The translations under genes were made by a program, and so were the position numbers. This document shows, piece by piece, positions 24,576 to 36,700 of a stretch of 64,000 nucleotides of DNA. The stretch is from Portulaca oleracea (taxonomy: Eukaryota > Streptophyta > Magnoliopsida > Caryophyllales > Portulacaceae), in contig CM055877.1 of the NCBI GenBank assembly GCA_029582165.1, positions 23,077,355 to 23,141,354 of the forward strand, written 5' to 3'. The notes under the pieces were generated by a model. That model was not told where the DNA came from and did no database searches. It saw only the letters and a list, made by a program, of their open reading frames with translations. Position 1 is the first letter of the stretch; each line of letters starts with the position of its first letter.

Positions 24576-27454
24576 ACACAAACACTATCCTCTCCAAATC
24601 AAATGTGGTGTCTTCTCTAGTGTTTCAGATAATCTTTGTTCAGTAATTAGAGCTATGGTTAGCTGCGTGTATCCTCAAAAGGTAATCAACAATGTTGATT
24701 CAACCATCATTGATCGCACCATATCTAATAAGGTGTGATTCCTCTTTTTAGATACGTCATTGAGTTGTCGTATTCCTAGAGGAGAGAGTTAAGAAACAAT
24801 TCCATATTCTCTAGAATGGTCAATGAAATCTTGGTTCAAAGGATTTGGACTTGTGGCGTATTAAGTAATGAAATAGTACTGTAAACCTTCTTCCAGCACT
24901 AGCCCTCATAGGCCCACATACATCAATATGTTTGGATCCTAATAAGTCATTAGCTTGTTCACCAATTCCAATAAGAGGTGATTTTAGTCATCTTACCCAT
25001 TAGGCATGCTTTATAAACATTGAACTTTTCAAAGTTTAGGTTTTCCAAAATCCTGCACTATGCAGTTTCTGAATGCATTTCTTATTAATATGACTTAAGC
25101 TTATAGTGTAAGAATTATGTTTCATTTGAGTCATTTGTTCAAACTCTTGGCTCAACCATTAGCATCGTTTCGATCGTATCTAGGTGCTCTCATTGTTTTG
25201 CCAAGACTACTTCATTTTGGAAATCTTCAAACTATTTTAACATTCCAGCTTCAGATGAATCTCATAGACATGAATCGCCATGTGTTATTTTGTTCATCTT
25301 TGAATAGTTTGAAGTAATTCATCCCTTGTACTTGTGCTGAATTAGACTACATACATCCATATGTATGAGTGTTTGTTGGCACATTCACCCTATCTTGTAA
25401 AAGGTATAGTCATGCTTTGCAGACATCACATGTTTCAAAGTCTTATTATTCAAAAGTATATCACTGTGATGCTTCCGAATGCGCTCTGATTTGCATGACT
25501 TAATAGATAGTTACAAGTTTTATGTTTGAACATGAGTTATTCCTTTTAAACCTTTTGGTTTCGATGTGTTGTGTGTGTTTATCCGAGATCCTCTCTCTCT
25601 CTAATTGAGAGTTTGAAATCAAATTTCTACTTATAATGAGAACATAGAATCACCTATAAATTTATGTTTTAAGTCTTGAGGAAACGGATAAACAACCAAC
25701 TCTTCATGAGGAGCTACAACTAATTTCATGTTCCTATTTGTAGGCTGACTCTCATCCTTCAAAGGAATCAAAGCATATCTACTTTGCTGTATATTCTGCA
25801 CATTTGCATAAATGCGAGTTTCATAGTCGGTATCTAATACTCAAAGTGGGTTTAACAAGGGTGGTAAGTATCATATACACACTTGCCTATGAATGAAATC
25901 ATATCACAAGTCTTCCTTATATTTATTCATGCTCCCAGTGTCATACGTGATCTGGTTGTTAACCGGTTGCTGTCATTGGTTGGATATGTACAATTGTTTG
26001 TCCTTACCTATCCTTTGACTTCTTTCCTTTGATAGATTTCTTAAATCATATTTTCCCTTTCACTAAAAGACTATCCTTGGTCGCCAACCTTTTGGCTAAA
26101 GGGGGATCTCAGGTTTCTCATGTTTCAAAATAGTCAAATTATTTCAAAACATGAGCGCCATCAATTGGCCCTTATCTAGCTTAACCGAGACTTTATGGTT
26201 ATTTGGTTTCATATTTATCAACTCTAACTAGTTAGATGAACTTGATTTGAGTTGGTAATATTCAAATCCTTCTTCTAATCTTCAAACATTTTGAAGTTAA
26301 AGACACATGAATAATATGACATTACATATTTACACGTATCCATTTTGCTTGATTAACCTCTTAATATTGATGTCTAGCTCAATATTATATCAAAGACACA
26401 TGTTCCTTTTAATCGCTTCCAAGACAATCTTGCGATGGCGATGCCAATTAAGGAATCGGTGTATTTGTTTTACTCTATCTCAACAAGAAAACAATGTTTA
26501 ATTAGTGGTGGATGTTTGAGTGAAAAACATAAATAATTCTATGAGATAAAATTGGTTCATTTTAGTTATTATTCATCAAAAGAAATTAAACTAATTTAAC
26601 TTCAAATCAAAACACTTTGTTAACTCTCACTTTGTGTTTTAATTTACCAAGACCCACAAGACTCATGGGCTCAAGTGGACTTCAGCCCAACAAAATTCGA
26701 TCCCATGTTATCTTTGGTGGATAATCTTATGATCGATCATTCAAAATGACTCTTGGCAAGAAATTTATATCGAATACAATATTTTTCTTTCTCTGCTCTT
26801 GCCCCAAAACTATTTTGATAGCCAATTTGAATTGACCTAGCTCCCATCCTACTTATTAATGATGGACAAATAATTCGCTTCGGTTTTCTTTATTTATCCA
26901 TCTAAGTGGTGTTTCGATAGGTTGAGCAATAATTCAATTTTGGGAGTAGGTTTTATTATCCTAAGCATGCAATTCTAAGTGAACTCTTTCCAAAAGCATA
27001 AAAGGCATAATAAAACATGCAATAACGAATTTAAAGCATAAATAAAACACCTAGTATGGCCACCTAGACTTAATCAAACTAATGTAACTAAGCCTTGATA
27101 GTCTTCAAGAAACTCTTCTTGGGTTTTGCAACTTCCTTGGATAGGCTCCCACTCGAATCAACACCTCCCTTATTGTTGGGCTCCCACTCAACTTGATGTC
27201 TCCAATTACAAAAATTTTACAAAGTGGACCTCTTAAAGAAACCTTACATGAATTAAACAAACTTAATTGAAATTTAAATTAAAAATAATTCAACGACGGC
27301 ACGCAGGTCGTATTTCACCCAACCCGGTACGCAGATTGATAGAACTGACTATCTATGACCATACTAGAAGCACATGCAAACAAACAATATTGCAATAATT
27401 ATATCAAATATAACACATGCTTTAAATAACATATTATAAAGGCATATTTAATTG

Positions 27455-27456
<2 letters not shown>

Positions 27457-27509
<53 letters not shown>

Positions 27510-27792
27510 AATTAATCATAAAAGCATGACTCTTTGGTGAGCATGTGAGCATCAAGTGGTATTTTTGTGGACATCAAGTATGAGAGGTGGACATCAACTG
27601 TTGTTTCTGTGGACATCAAGTATGCAAAGGTAAATAAAAATTTTGCTTGGCGGGGTTCAAATATTGATATCTAACCTTCGTACTTAATGTCCACCTTTCA
27701 TAACTAATATCCACAACAATGATACTGGATGTCCACCAGAAATCTAATCATGCTCAGATGCTCACGAAAGACCCATGCTCATATGAACAATT

Positions 27793-27863
<71 letters not shown>
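27457..27863. mobile_element. Foldback MITE bounded by two (TA)n arrays
   Basis: Two (TA)n arrays, 27457-27507 and 27796-27863, enclose about 290 bp. The two halves are imperfect inverted copies: GAGCATGTGAGCATCAAGTGG and GTGGACATC words on the left pair with the reverse of GATGTCCACCAG and CATGCTCAGATGCTCAC on the right. No ORF. It sits inside the copia element. Confidence 0.7.
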
Positions 27864-27866
<3 letters not shown>

Positions 27867-29410
27867 AAACAAATATTAAATAAGGTTTCCTAAAAAGTTT
27901 GCATGATTAACAAAATAAAAAAATTCCAAATTTTATCTGAGTTATCTAAATCGATTTAGGATTTTATACCTTTACACACAAAATACTCAATTTTCCTAAA
28001 ATCAAGAAGTCCAAAAGATACTATATCTTTTTTTTAAAAGATATTGTAAGTTTCCTAAACTTTACAATTTTATTAATAGATTTTATGTCCATCAACTGAT
28101 CTAGTAGTAATAGGATTTAATAATTAATTTCTAAAATTAATTTTAAACCCTAAAACACACGAATTTAACAAAGCTGTTGGCAACACGGTCCGTGTTGCTT
28201 CCTAGTATTGGTTAATTTCGTGTTTGAAAACTTAAAAAAAAAATATCAAAACTTATCGAATTTAAGAGTCTCATATCACAGTGTTATCTAATAACCCAAT
28301 ATGAAAATTTTCCAGAATTTTAACAATTTTCTAAAGATTGCAAAATTTTGAGAATTAAACCTTTTAATTCGCCATTTAAGAGGAAAATAAATAAGAATAG
28401 TACGATAAGTTTAAAAATCAAATTTTATAATTTTCCCATACAGTAGGTTTGTCCAATATGCTACTACAGAAATTTCAGATTTTTTATAAAATTTGGAAAA
28501 CTAGAATAAAAATCAGAAAAGTAAACATTTATACTTCGTTGTTAATCTGAAAATTAAAGAAAAATTAGTTAACGATGTCGTCTATTCATGCAAAGTTTAT
28601 CCATAACAGAATGGTAACATAGTAACCTACTATAAAAGTTTCAGAAAATTTTCAAATTTCTATAAATTTACAAAATTTAGAGAAGCAACAAATTAATTTC
28701 TCTCAGATATAAAGATCTAAATTAAAAAATATAATTTAATCGGATAAATTAACGGAAAAATTTTTCCCTAAACGTATGGTTATCTAGTAACCTACTGTAA
28801 AATTTTCAGAAGTTTTACAAATTTCTCCAAATTATAAAATTCAGAGAATTAAACGAGTTTTATTTCTCTTCAGATCTGAAACTCAATTAAATATCCACTT
28901 TAACTGGGAAAATCTACAAAAATTATGGAATGTCCAGAACACTTCCAGACAGCTCCAGTTAAAATTTCGGAATTTTCCGAATTCGTTTGATATTTTATTT
29001 CATTTTTCATTAAATTTACTATAGATAAACTAAATCAGAAAATAATTCTACAAAATCCTATTTTGCGAATTTTGACCTATTTCATGTATTGCCTACTGTT
29101 TAATAATATTAAACATGATTGTTTCTAAAACATTCAAAATTATGTCAAGTTCGTCCTAAATTTAACAATTTAAACAAGCATAAATTTGACTAATTGAAAG
29201 CAATAAGAAAATAAATAACAAAACATGAAACTTTACAATAAAATTCCAGATTTACTATCATAAATAATAAAGACCAAAACTTTCATAAAGTTTCAAATTT
29301 TAGACATTAAAACTATTCTAGCAAATTCATGAAATAATTCAACAATTGACAAAATTATTTATGAATTCAAGTACAATACTTTAGCATGCAATTGGTGACT
29401 CTGATACCAA

Positions 29411-30177
29411 TGTTAGGTTTTAGGCTATCTATTTTCTAAATAGATATAAAACAATCAATCGCAACAATCACAGAGGCTTTAGTAATTATACTTGATCGCT
29501 AATTCCGATTGAAGAAGAGGTTGACCTTCGAGATTCCAATGTTGAAATCCTCTACTGAAAAGTCCACGCAACACTCTAGGAACCTGATTGCTAGATCGAC
29601 CCGATCAAGACGAATCTCAATCTAAGATGTATGTATTTGGTATATGAGAATGTTTTAGGAAACAAGAATTGCAAACTAAAAGAGAGGAACTCAGGAAATC
29701 ACCCCGGTATCTCTCTAATAGTCTCAGGCAGTTGGTGTCAAATAATCTCTCCGAGAGACCCCTTTATATAATGGTTAGATAACCTAGGGAAGAGGGCAAA
29801 TAACCCTAAGGGTCGACTTAACGCAACGGCACACTTCTCAGGTCCAACACGGTCCGTGTTGAATCAACATGGTCTGTGTTGGTCTCCAGAAAGTCCATTA
29901 ACTCGGCCCATGGACACCACGGACCGTGTTGAACCCAGTTCAGTCCGTGTTGGGCTGATTTCTCATAGAAAATCAGTTCCCAACATTTCTAAACATAATC
30001 AATATTATTTAGGTTACGTACATTGTTCCAGGACACTCACTTGTGTGACCCAGTAGGACCAAATAATGTAGTTGTAATTAAACATATTCAATTACTAATT
30101 ATAGAGGTCTCTAACAAGACTATATTACTTTGGTTTAATCTCCGTGTATATCAAACATTGTCGAGACATTCCCAACA
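29411..30177 (-). repeat. 5' LTR of the 9.4-kb copia element
   Basis: 767 bp, alignable with 20765-21593. It contains fewer of the CACGGTCCGTGTTG words. The TSD GTTGG follows directly at 30178-30182. Confidence 0.9.
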
Positions 30178-30441
30178 GTTGGGGGGAATTGCATGTTCGA
30201 TAATCTCCCGATCAATCCTGGGCATATCCCCATAAGACCAAGCAAAACATCAACCAACTCCCTTAATTTCTTTAAAAACTCCTGTTACTCCTCCTAAGTT
30301 AATCATTTCCCAATTTTCGATTCTCGAGGAGTTTTAAGTGTTTCGACATTGATGATGATGGTTTCTTCTACTTCAATTAGTCAGTTATCATGCTCATCCA
30401 TAGTTGTGTTAATTCATTAAATCTTTCAAAGGTTTGGCATC
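30178..30441 (-). pseudogene. Gypsy RT N-terminal remnant
   Basis: On the - strand AWSYGDMPRIDREIIEHAIPP can be read just before the copia insertion point, with upstream words ELKIGK and LRELVDVLLG in broken frames. These match the linker before RT in Tat-type gypsy elements. The reading resumes at 20764 on the other side of the copia. Confidence 0.75.
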
Positions 30442-32678
30442 TGCAGGACCCCGGAAGAAGTGACCCTTCTTCCGCGATGCGCTATTTAATGATCGAGAGC
30501 CAACTAAAGTTTCTTAATCCTTAAATAAGGATATTTTTATTTTTATGAAATTCATTTTCAGGGGTAACTTTTATTTATTCAATAATCAATTTTTATTATT
30601 CACATGTTTGAAATTATATCAAATTAATTTACAAACAATATTACATAAAATTCGATTCGAATCTGGGCCAAAGCCTAATAGAAAATATTCAGAAAATTCA
30701 AAGGCCATGTGACTTTAAAAATTCCTATGGTATTTTTTCTTGAGCGGACTTCGGATCGGAATATTGAATTATGTAAATTATTTTATAAATTCTTTCAACA
30801 TAATAAACATTCACGCCAAACAATAAAAAGAAATTATGTAAAAAAGAAAGAGTCGTCAGCCGATTTAAGGAAATCGACAAACCATAAAATAATAAAAAAT
30901 GACTTCGGTCTACGAACTCGAATTCTAAGTTCGGGGGTAAGGTTACTAATTCGAGAATTAAAAATAATTCTAAAATCCGTCTATTAGAAAACAGACTCTA
31001 CTAAAATCAAACTTGAAATGAAATTGAGCGGGGATAACCTTTAATAAATTTTACGAAATTATTATTTGAACATGCAAATGGAAATAAAAGAATGACGGTT
31101 TTTACAAAAATGAATTTTCAAATAACACGTTTACATGAAATAAACTACATTATTGAAACTTAAGGGATGAACGAACCTCACTTGAAACTTCGATAGGATG
31201 GATTGAAGATCGAACTCCTTATGATGACCCTTTACCATGACTTAAATATGGCTTGGAATGAAGGTTATTCAATGGTGGATGTGGTTTATGATCGGTGTGA
31301 TGATGATATGTATGATGGTTATGGATGATGATTATGGATGATGGAAGAGAATATGAATATAGTATAATGAGGGGTTTTTTGCATTTTGGACCCCGAACTT
31401 TAGGGGTATTTAGTTTCTGAACCCTTGATTTTCAACTTTAATTTTTTGAACCCTAAAGTTTATAGTTTGAAAAAAAGAACCCTAAAGTTTGTGGGCTAAA
31501 GAAAAAGTCCTCTGATTCATTCTTTGTTTTCATCCCCATGTTTGAATTTATCTCCCGATTGACATCAAATTTCAAGACTAAGGTTAAAACTGATATTGAA
31601 GCTATAATACACCTCTCTTATTCATGTCGGGGCTGCATAGACCCCTGAATATAGGGGTTTAAGTAATCCCAACATGAATAAGAGATGTTTATTATAATTT
31701 TAATATCGGTTTTAATCTTAATCTTAAAGTTTGACGACAACCGAGAGATAAATTCAAACATGGAAAGAAAAAAGAAAAACGGGAAACGAGCTTTTTTTTC
31801 AGCCCAGAAACTTTAGGGACCTTTTTCTCAAACTACAAACTTCAGGATCCAAAAAATTAAAGTTGAAAACCAAGGGTTCAGAAAATAAATACCTATAAAG
31901 TTCGGGGTCCAAAATTCAAAAAAACTTGTATAATGAAAGTAAAGAAATGGAGAGAATAGGATTATGATTATAGAGAGAGTTGATGATCTTAGTTGATAGT
32001 ATTTGGTGGTGAGTGTTGAGGTAGTGAAGATGGAAGGGGAGGAACATGATCCCATGGATCATGCACTCTAAGAAAATGGGAAGGCCCTTTGGCCTTACTC
32101 AAGGTCAAAGTCAATATCCCAAGGCAATGATCATGGGATCATATTAGAAGAGACGGAAAACAATGGCGGCAAATGCTGATTTGAAGAGAAAGGTCGCCGG
32201 GCCATTGACTTTATTAGCCACGGATTGCCAGCTTGGCAATCCGGAAATGAGCCAGACGCGCTTTTCGGGCCTATTTCTTGGCCTGGACATTGAGTAAGGC
32301 CGCTTGACCTTGCTATTTGGCTAAGGCAACTTCAAACGGCCATAATTTCTTCACCCGGACTCCAATTTAGGCGATTCAAAAGGAATTGGAAAGCTTAGGA
32401 TGTGTAATTTACTCTCATTAAAAGAAATAAGGCCAATAAGACTTGTGGAAAAAATGGGATCCGAAATGGTGGCCATGTATGTGGAAAAGGCAGAAAATGA
32501 AGGTTCTTTGTAGTGGGTTGGCCTGGTAGCTTTTGATTGAGGAAAGCCTAATGGCTTTTGAGTTTTTCTGGGTCTTAGGGTCATTCTTGGTGGTGGCCAT
32601 GGCCGGTGGGCCTTGGTGGCCTGTTTCGGGTCCAATTCCTTTGAATGGAATCTGTCGGTACAAAACCCGGTGTCTACA
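30442..32678 (-). mobile_element. Solo LTR (gypsy-type) containing a foldback MULE
   Basis: On the - strand it starts TGTAGACACCGGGTTTTG and ends CCTGCA. The flanks are GCATC (30437-30441) and TCATC (32679-32683), a TSD matching at four of five positions. Gypsy coding remnants continue on both sides. No internal region is present, so a solo LTR is the simplest reading. A 557-bp MULE lies inside at 31371-31927. A spurious ORF (32351-32680) runs through it and fuses to gypsy sequence. Confidence 0.75.
31371..31927. mobile_element. 557-bp foldback MULE-type MITE
   Basis: The perfect 9-bp TSD GTATAATGA is at 31362-31370 and 31928-31936. The ends share, on opposite strands, TTTTGGACCCCGAACTTTA. 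Almost the whole element is an inverted repeat with arms of about 270 bp meeting near 31650 (ATTCATGTCGG against CCAACATGAAT). Related copies lie at 56468-57007 and 63100-63646, with a scrap at 60388-60442. No coding content. A transcript would fold into a long hairpin. Confidence 0.92.
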
Positions 32679-33330
32679 TCATCAAATTTATAGTTATTAG
32701 CACAACGATTTAGGGGAAGGGAATGAGATTCATGATACTCAAAACTGCTGATTTCATTGAATATGGAAATAGGTACAGTAACATCAATCATGGGGTTAAT
32801 CCTAGCTGATTCAAACTCGAATATAAACTCACTAGTGCTCGACTCAGATTGGACCTTACAAGGTTCTCCTAGAACTAAGGTACATTTATTGTCATTAGAA
32901 TCGACCCAGGACACTTTATGGTAATTCCCATCAGCAGAGACCATCTCCTTGGGTCAAAGTAAAGATTGGACAGTGCAGTAACCAGCTGATCAAATTTATT
33001 TTCCTCTTCCTATTCTTAGCCACACAACACGCCAAACATACTTCCTCTAGGTAGATGAGTCCACTCAGGTGGTGGTTGTTCATCAGGTTTCAGAATGATA
33101 GCTTACCCATCCTCTAATTCATCAAGGTATCACAATCATTGAAGATTTCTAGGCCGAGAACGCGAATGCCTTGAACGTAGCATGGTTTCGGGAAACCATA
33201 CCAAGGGAAGTCATCTCCTTGCCTTGTAGATTGTCCATTTAAAGATAATTGGTAAGGTCTGGTCTCCATGACTATAAGAGGGTTGGATTTGTTCATTTGA
33301 CTGGTCAACAAGTTTGACATGCACTAAATG
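32679..33330 (-). pseudogene. Gypsy spacer remnant between protease and RT
   Basis: Two - strand frames (33320-33114 and 32944-32679) encode QLSLNGQSTRQGDDFPWYG and PMIDVTVPISIFNEISSFE, which look like the weakly conserved region before RT in Tat/Ogre elements. The second frame runs into the neighbouring solo LTR and so is not a real gene end. Confidence 0.5.
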
Positions 33331-34716
33331 TGATAGGCGTCTACCGCAAATGTACGGGTCTGTGTAGTATATAAAATATCGTTCTCTCTCAGAGATTTGT
33401 ATTCAGCTACGTACTAAACTAGTTCACTACAAAAGATGCTAGGTCGATCAAATAGTTGTGGGAAATGATTAAGAAAACTAAGCTAAGAAAGCAGTAATTT
33501 TTAGGGTTTTAACAAATAATTAAAAGCGTTCAGGGGAGTCCACTCAAGTCAATCAATTAACTGATCAACAATTCCGGTGTAAAGTGATAAAAAGATTCGG
33601 AGTCTACAATCTTTCTAAGGCCTTTCAAAGCAATCTTTCGATTCGAAGTGAGCTACAGTGACTAGACTAAACATCTATTTTCATGGCTATTCAACCTAAT
33701 CAAAGATAAGAACTGATTATAAATGACCCTAAGTAAGAAACCATTATTTCTAACTGTTTTCCAGCCTATTCAATCTACGTCTTTTCGATTTAAAATTCAA
33801 ACTTTCGTTATGTTATTGAGAATCTAGTATCAAGCAAAAGATGGTTAGCCAGATTTTACTATGACAGACAAATTACAAAGATTAAACGATTTAAAAGGAA
33901 TAACTTCACACCGAGATTGTATTCAAAATCAATCGAAGGACAACGAGTTTATCCCACTAACAAAAGTGTTTAGCTACTCATATTGCTAGAAATAAACAAC
34001 ACACAAACTGAATTAAAACTAGAAAACATAGGAAAAAATAAAAGTAACCGAGTGTTTGAAGATGCGGAATCGATCTCTTTGTGTCACCCGAATCGATCTT
34101 CTCCGTATCCTTCAATCACTTACAATAATCTAAACTACTAATAATCTTGAAGAACTAAACTTTAATGAAAGAAAACCTATCTAAAAATCTATCCTAAAGA
34201 ATTGCTCTCTGAAAACTCTCGTCTCTCTCAACGGCCGACTGATGAGTCTTTTTATAAAGCTCGATTAAGGCAGGAAGCGTTGCCAGCATCCCTATGGGCG
34301 CTGCCAGCGTCATGCGAGGAAGGCTTGTTCTCTGGGTCTCAATGCTGCCAGCGTTTAGTTTACTCGGGAAGCGTTTGAGAATTTCTTCAACATGTGGTGG
34401 AATCCCTGCTAGGGGCGCTGGCAACGTCTCCATCATCCGCCCATTTTTTTGGGGCAGGCCTTGATCTTGGGCCATTCTCCTCCTCTTCAATCTTTCTTCC
34501 TTCAACTTTTTTTCTAATTTCCCTCAATTTTCTCCCTTTTCCCATCAAATCTTCATGCTTTTAGGTGTATTTCGAAAATCCCTACAAAATGCGCCAATCT
34601 CACAACCAAGTGAAGAAATCACAGAAATCGGTATAAAAATATTGAATTCCGGGTATAAAAGGGATGAAAAACATGTGTTTAAGCCCTAAAAGATGCTATA
34701 TAAAAACCACTTATCA
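33331..34716 (-). mobile_element. LTR-like dispersed repeat, copy B
   Basis: 1386 bp beginning TGATAGGCGTC and ending CACTTATCA. It is collinear with 13636-16966 (minus its MULE). It splits the gypsy remnant. A GC-rich segment at 34270-34440 repeats GCTGCCAGCG-type words, as copy A does at 14700-14825. Flanks AAATG and AGTTC do not match, so insertion by LTR integration is not proven. Confidence 0.6.
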
Positions 34717-36700
34717 AGTTCTTATTATGAAAGATCTCCTAATTAGTAGGTTTGTAGCCCCAACCAAAGCGGCAAGAATGTTTAAAGGTTGTGAAAGTTG
34801 GGGCCAATTGGCCCGACCTTTTCCCAAAGACATTCCAGATAAATACCATGCTTCTTCATAATGGCATGAATCTTCATGTTTGAATATGGATCAAAGTTAA
34901 AATGTGCTTAATCCTCTACAACAGTCATCATCAAAATTGTGGAGATCTACATCAACTGAAGTGTGCTCTACCTCCAGCATAGATTCCTTGGGTTCAAAAA
35001 CTCTGGAGACAATTCTGCTTGAGAGAGAGATCACTTGGTCCTACACGACCATTTTCACCTTCTGGTGTAAAATAGATGCCATAACATTACAACCATGTAG
35101 CCAAGGACGCCCCAATAACATGATGAAAGCGGCCGAAATATGAAGCACCATAAACTCCACATTCTTGGAAAGATGGTCGAAAGTTATGGGCAAAGTTATC
35201 GTTTCAAGTGACTGACGAGAAGTGTTGTCATAGGCTCGGAGCAACACATCATCTTGGAAAAGTTGGTTTCTTTGACCTCTTAATTTTGCAGTGGTTCGCC
35301 AGGGACAAACATTTATGGTAGAACCATTTTCCACCAAGATTAATGGGATCACTTTTTTTGGAGCAAAGAGCGGTTAGATACAATGCCTTATTATGGTTTA
35401 CCCCAAAGGTGGGCAAGTCTTCACTGTAAAATTAATCATCCCTTGATCGATGGTAACATGGGAAACCTAAGCTTTAGGAGATGTGGTTGTCGGAATAATT
35501 ACACTTTGGAGAGCACCCAACACAAGGTCACAATGAGGTTTAGAGGCACACATCAACTACCAAATAGAGACATTTGCGACCGTCTTCTTCATTTGAGTTA
35601 GAACAGGATCTTCAGGAGGGGTAGGCACCTGCGTCCTTATAGTGTTTAGTACTACAAGTTTACCCCTAGATTGATTGTGCCTCCTAACCTGGTAAAAAAT
35701 GCAGCACTAGGTAGTGCTTGTATCTTAGCTAGACCTGTTCAAAGGTGAGGCTGGGCCGGGGCACAGGTGAGGTTAACCGGGTCAGAAGTTTGTGACCCGT
35801 CGGCCCGACCTTTGGGCCAGGTACCTTGGCCCGAGCTCTAACCCTACGAGCATCGGGCCTAGTCAACGTGCCGACAATTATATGAGATGGATTTTTTTTT
35901 ATTAAAAAAGCATAAAAATGCACACATTTTATTTATGTATTTAGCCTGGTCGTCGGGGTGGGTCACAAAACAATAAGTTTTAATCTAAGATTTTTTTTTA
36001 TAAAAAATTTGTATTTAGTCGCGTCGTCAGGCCGGGCCGGGTCACCCACCCTTGGAGCTAGCCCGACCCAACCATACTTCGGGCCCCAACTTTTTCGGGC
36101 CGGGCCGAGTCACCTTATAAAATTGTGACCTTAACCCGCATTTTTTCGGGTCAGGCCGGACGGTCTCCAACCCGATGAACAGGTCTAATCTCAGCTAACC
36201 AAAGGTCATCTTTATCCGAGATATTTTCATAGACATCCTTTTCGTCCCTTACCCATATGCCATTGACAATGAGGGTTATCACTTCTCCATTAGCAAGTGG
36301 GAGTTTATGTGCTCCCATATCTACAATGAATTCATAAGGATGAAAAGTACCCTTCCCAACAAAAATGGCATGATTTGGGAGTGAATCGCTTTTATTATTA
36401 GGCTTTTGAGCTACCTCGGGCAAAAGTAATACAATAGACCGAATCATGTCCTCAACGAGGTTTTTAAGTGTCCAACATCATTCAGTATCATGACCCCTCA
36501 TGCGATGATATTTACAGAGCATGGAATCACTCCACCCAGGTCCTTTGAAAGCTGGTTAAGGTTTGGGCATTGACAATTGAATTTTCTTCATTTTCTGTTA
36601 TCTATTCAGCACATCAATATGGGTAAAGTCAAGGGCAGTGTAGGTTTCATACTTCAAAGGTGATGGCCTCGAAGTAACACCACGATTCAGATTTTGAATC
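34717..36700 (-). pseudogene. Gypsy gag-protease remnant, split by a hAT element
   Basis: On the - strand, a gag zinc-knuckle-like CKYHRMRGHDTE...CWTLKN near 36450-36530 is followed by a long frame at 36151-36447. A protease region at 35041-35352 has VENGSTINVCP where an active protease needs D(S/G)G, so the catalytic Asp appears replaced by Asn, and LLGRPWLH further on. A G-patch-like RFGWGYKPT remnant lies near 34760. A hAT element interrupts at 35730-36187. Confidence 0.75.
35730..36187. mobile_element. Non-autonomous hAT element, 458 bp
   Basis: Both ends read TAGACCTGTTCA inward. The 8-bp flanks ATCTTAGC (35722-35729) and ATCTCAGC (36188-36195) match at seven positions. The interior is rich in GGGCCGGGTC-like words and has no transposase. 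This end sequence is common among plant hAT MITEs. Confidence 0.88.

Larger units (their letters stand above)
20765..30177 (-). mobile_element. 9.4-kb copia-type LTR element inside the gypsy RT
   Basis: LTRs of 829 bp (20765-21593) and 767 bp (29411-30177) start TGTTAGG and end CCCAACA on the + strand. The TSD GTTGG is at 20760-20764 and 30178-30182. On the - strand a primer-binding site TTGGTATCAGAGT follows the 5' LTR, the initiator-tRNA-Met type. The interior keeps copia-like word order (for example ATTGCTCCCACTGAACTTC near 23290), but every frame is broken and no domain can be read for long. It is older than the 1424-5708 element, judging from many LTR differences, including a ~60-bp gap. 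Confidence 0.92.
18950..36700 (-). mobile_element. Old Ty3-gypsy (Tat/Ogre-type) element, heavily nested
   Basis: On the - strand, from high to low coordinates: a gag zinc knuckle near 36500 (CKYHRMRGHDTE then CWTLKN), an aspartic-protease region at 35041-35352 (ENGSTINVCP, LLGRPWLH), a G-patch-like remnant near 34790 (RFGWGYKPT), spacer ORFs at 32679-33320, RT split between 30183-30300 and 20070-20740, RNase H near 19740-20033 and a second RNase H at 18977-19282. The second RNase H after the usual one is a Tat-clade trait. The frame is full of stops. At least four later insertions split it. Its own LTRs were not recognised, so the limits are approximate. Confidence 0.8.

Noticed and set aside
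32351..32944. A 197-codon open frame on the - strand
   Set aside because: It crosses the border between gypsy remnant and solo LTR at 32678, so it is a fusion of two elements, not a gene.
34194..34505. A 103-codon frame on the - strand
   Set aside because: It lies entirely within the LTR-like repeat 33331-34716 and matches no family; treated as chance.
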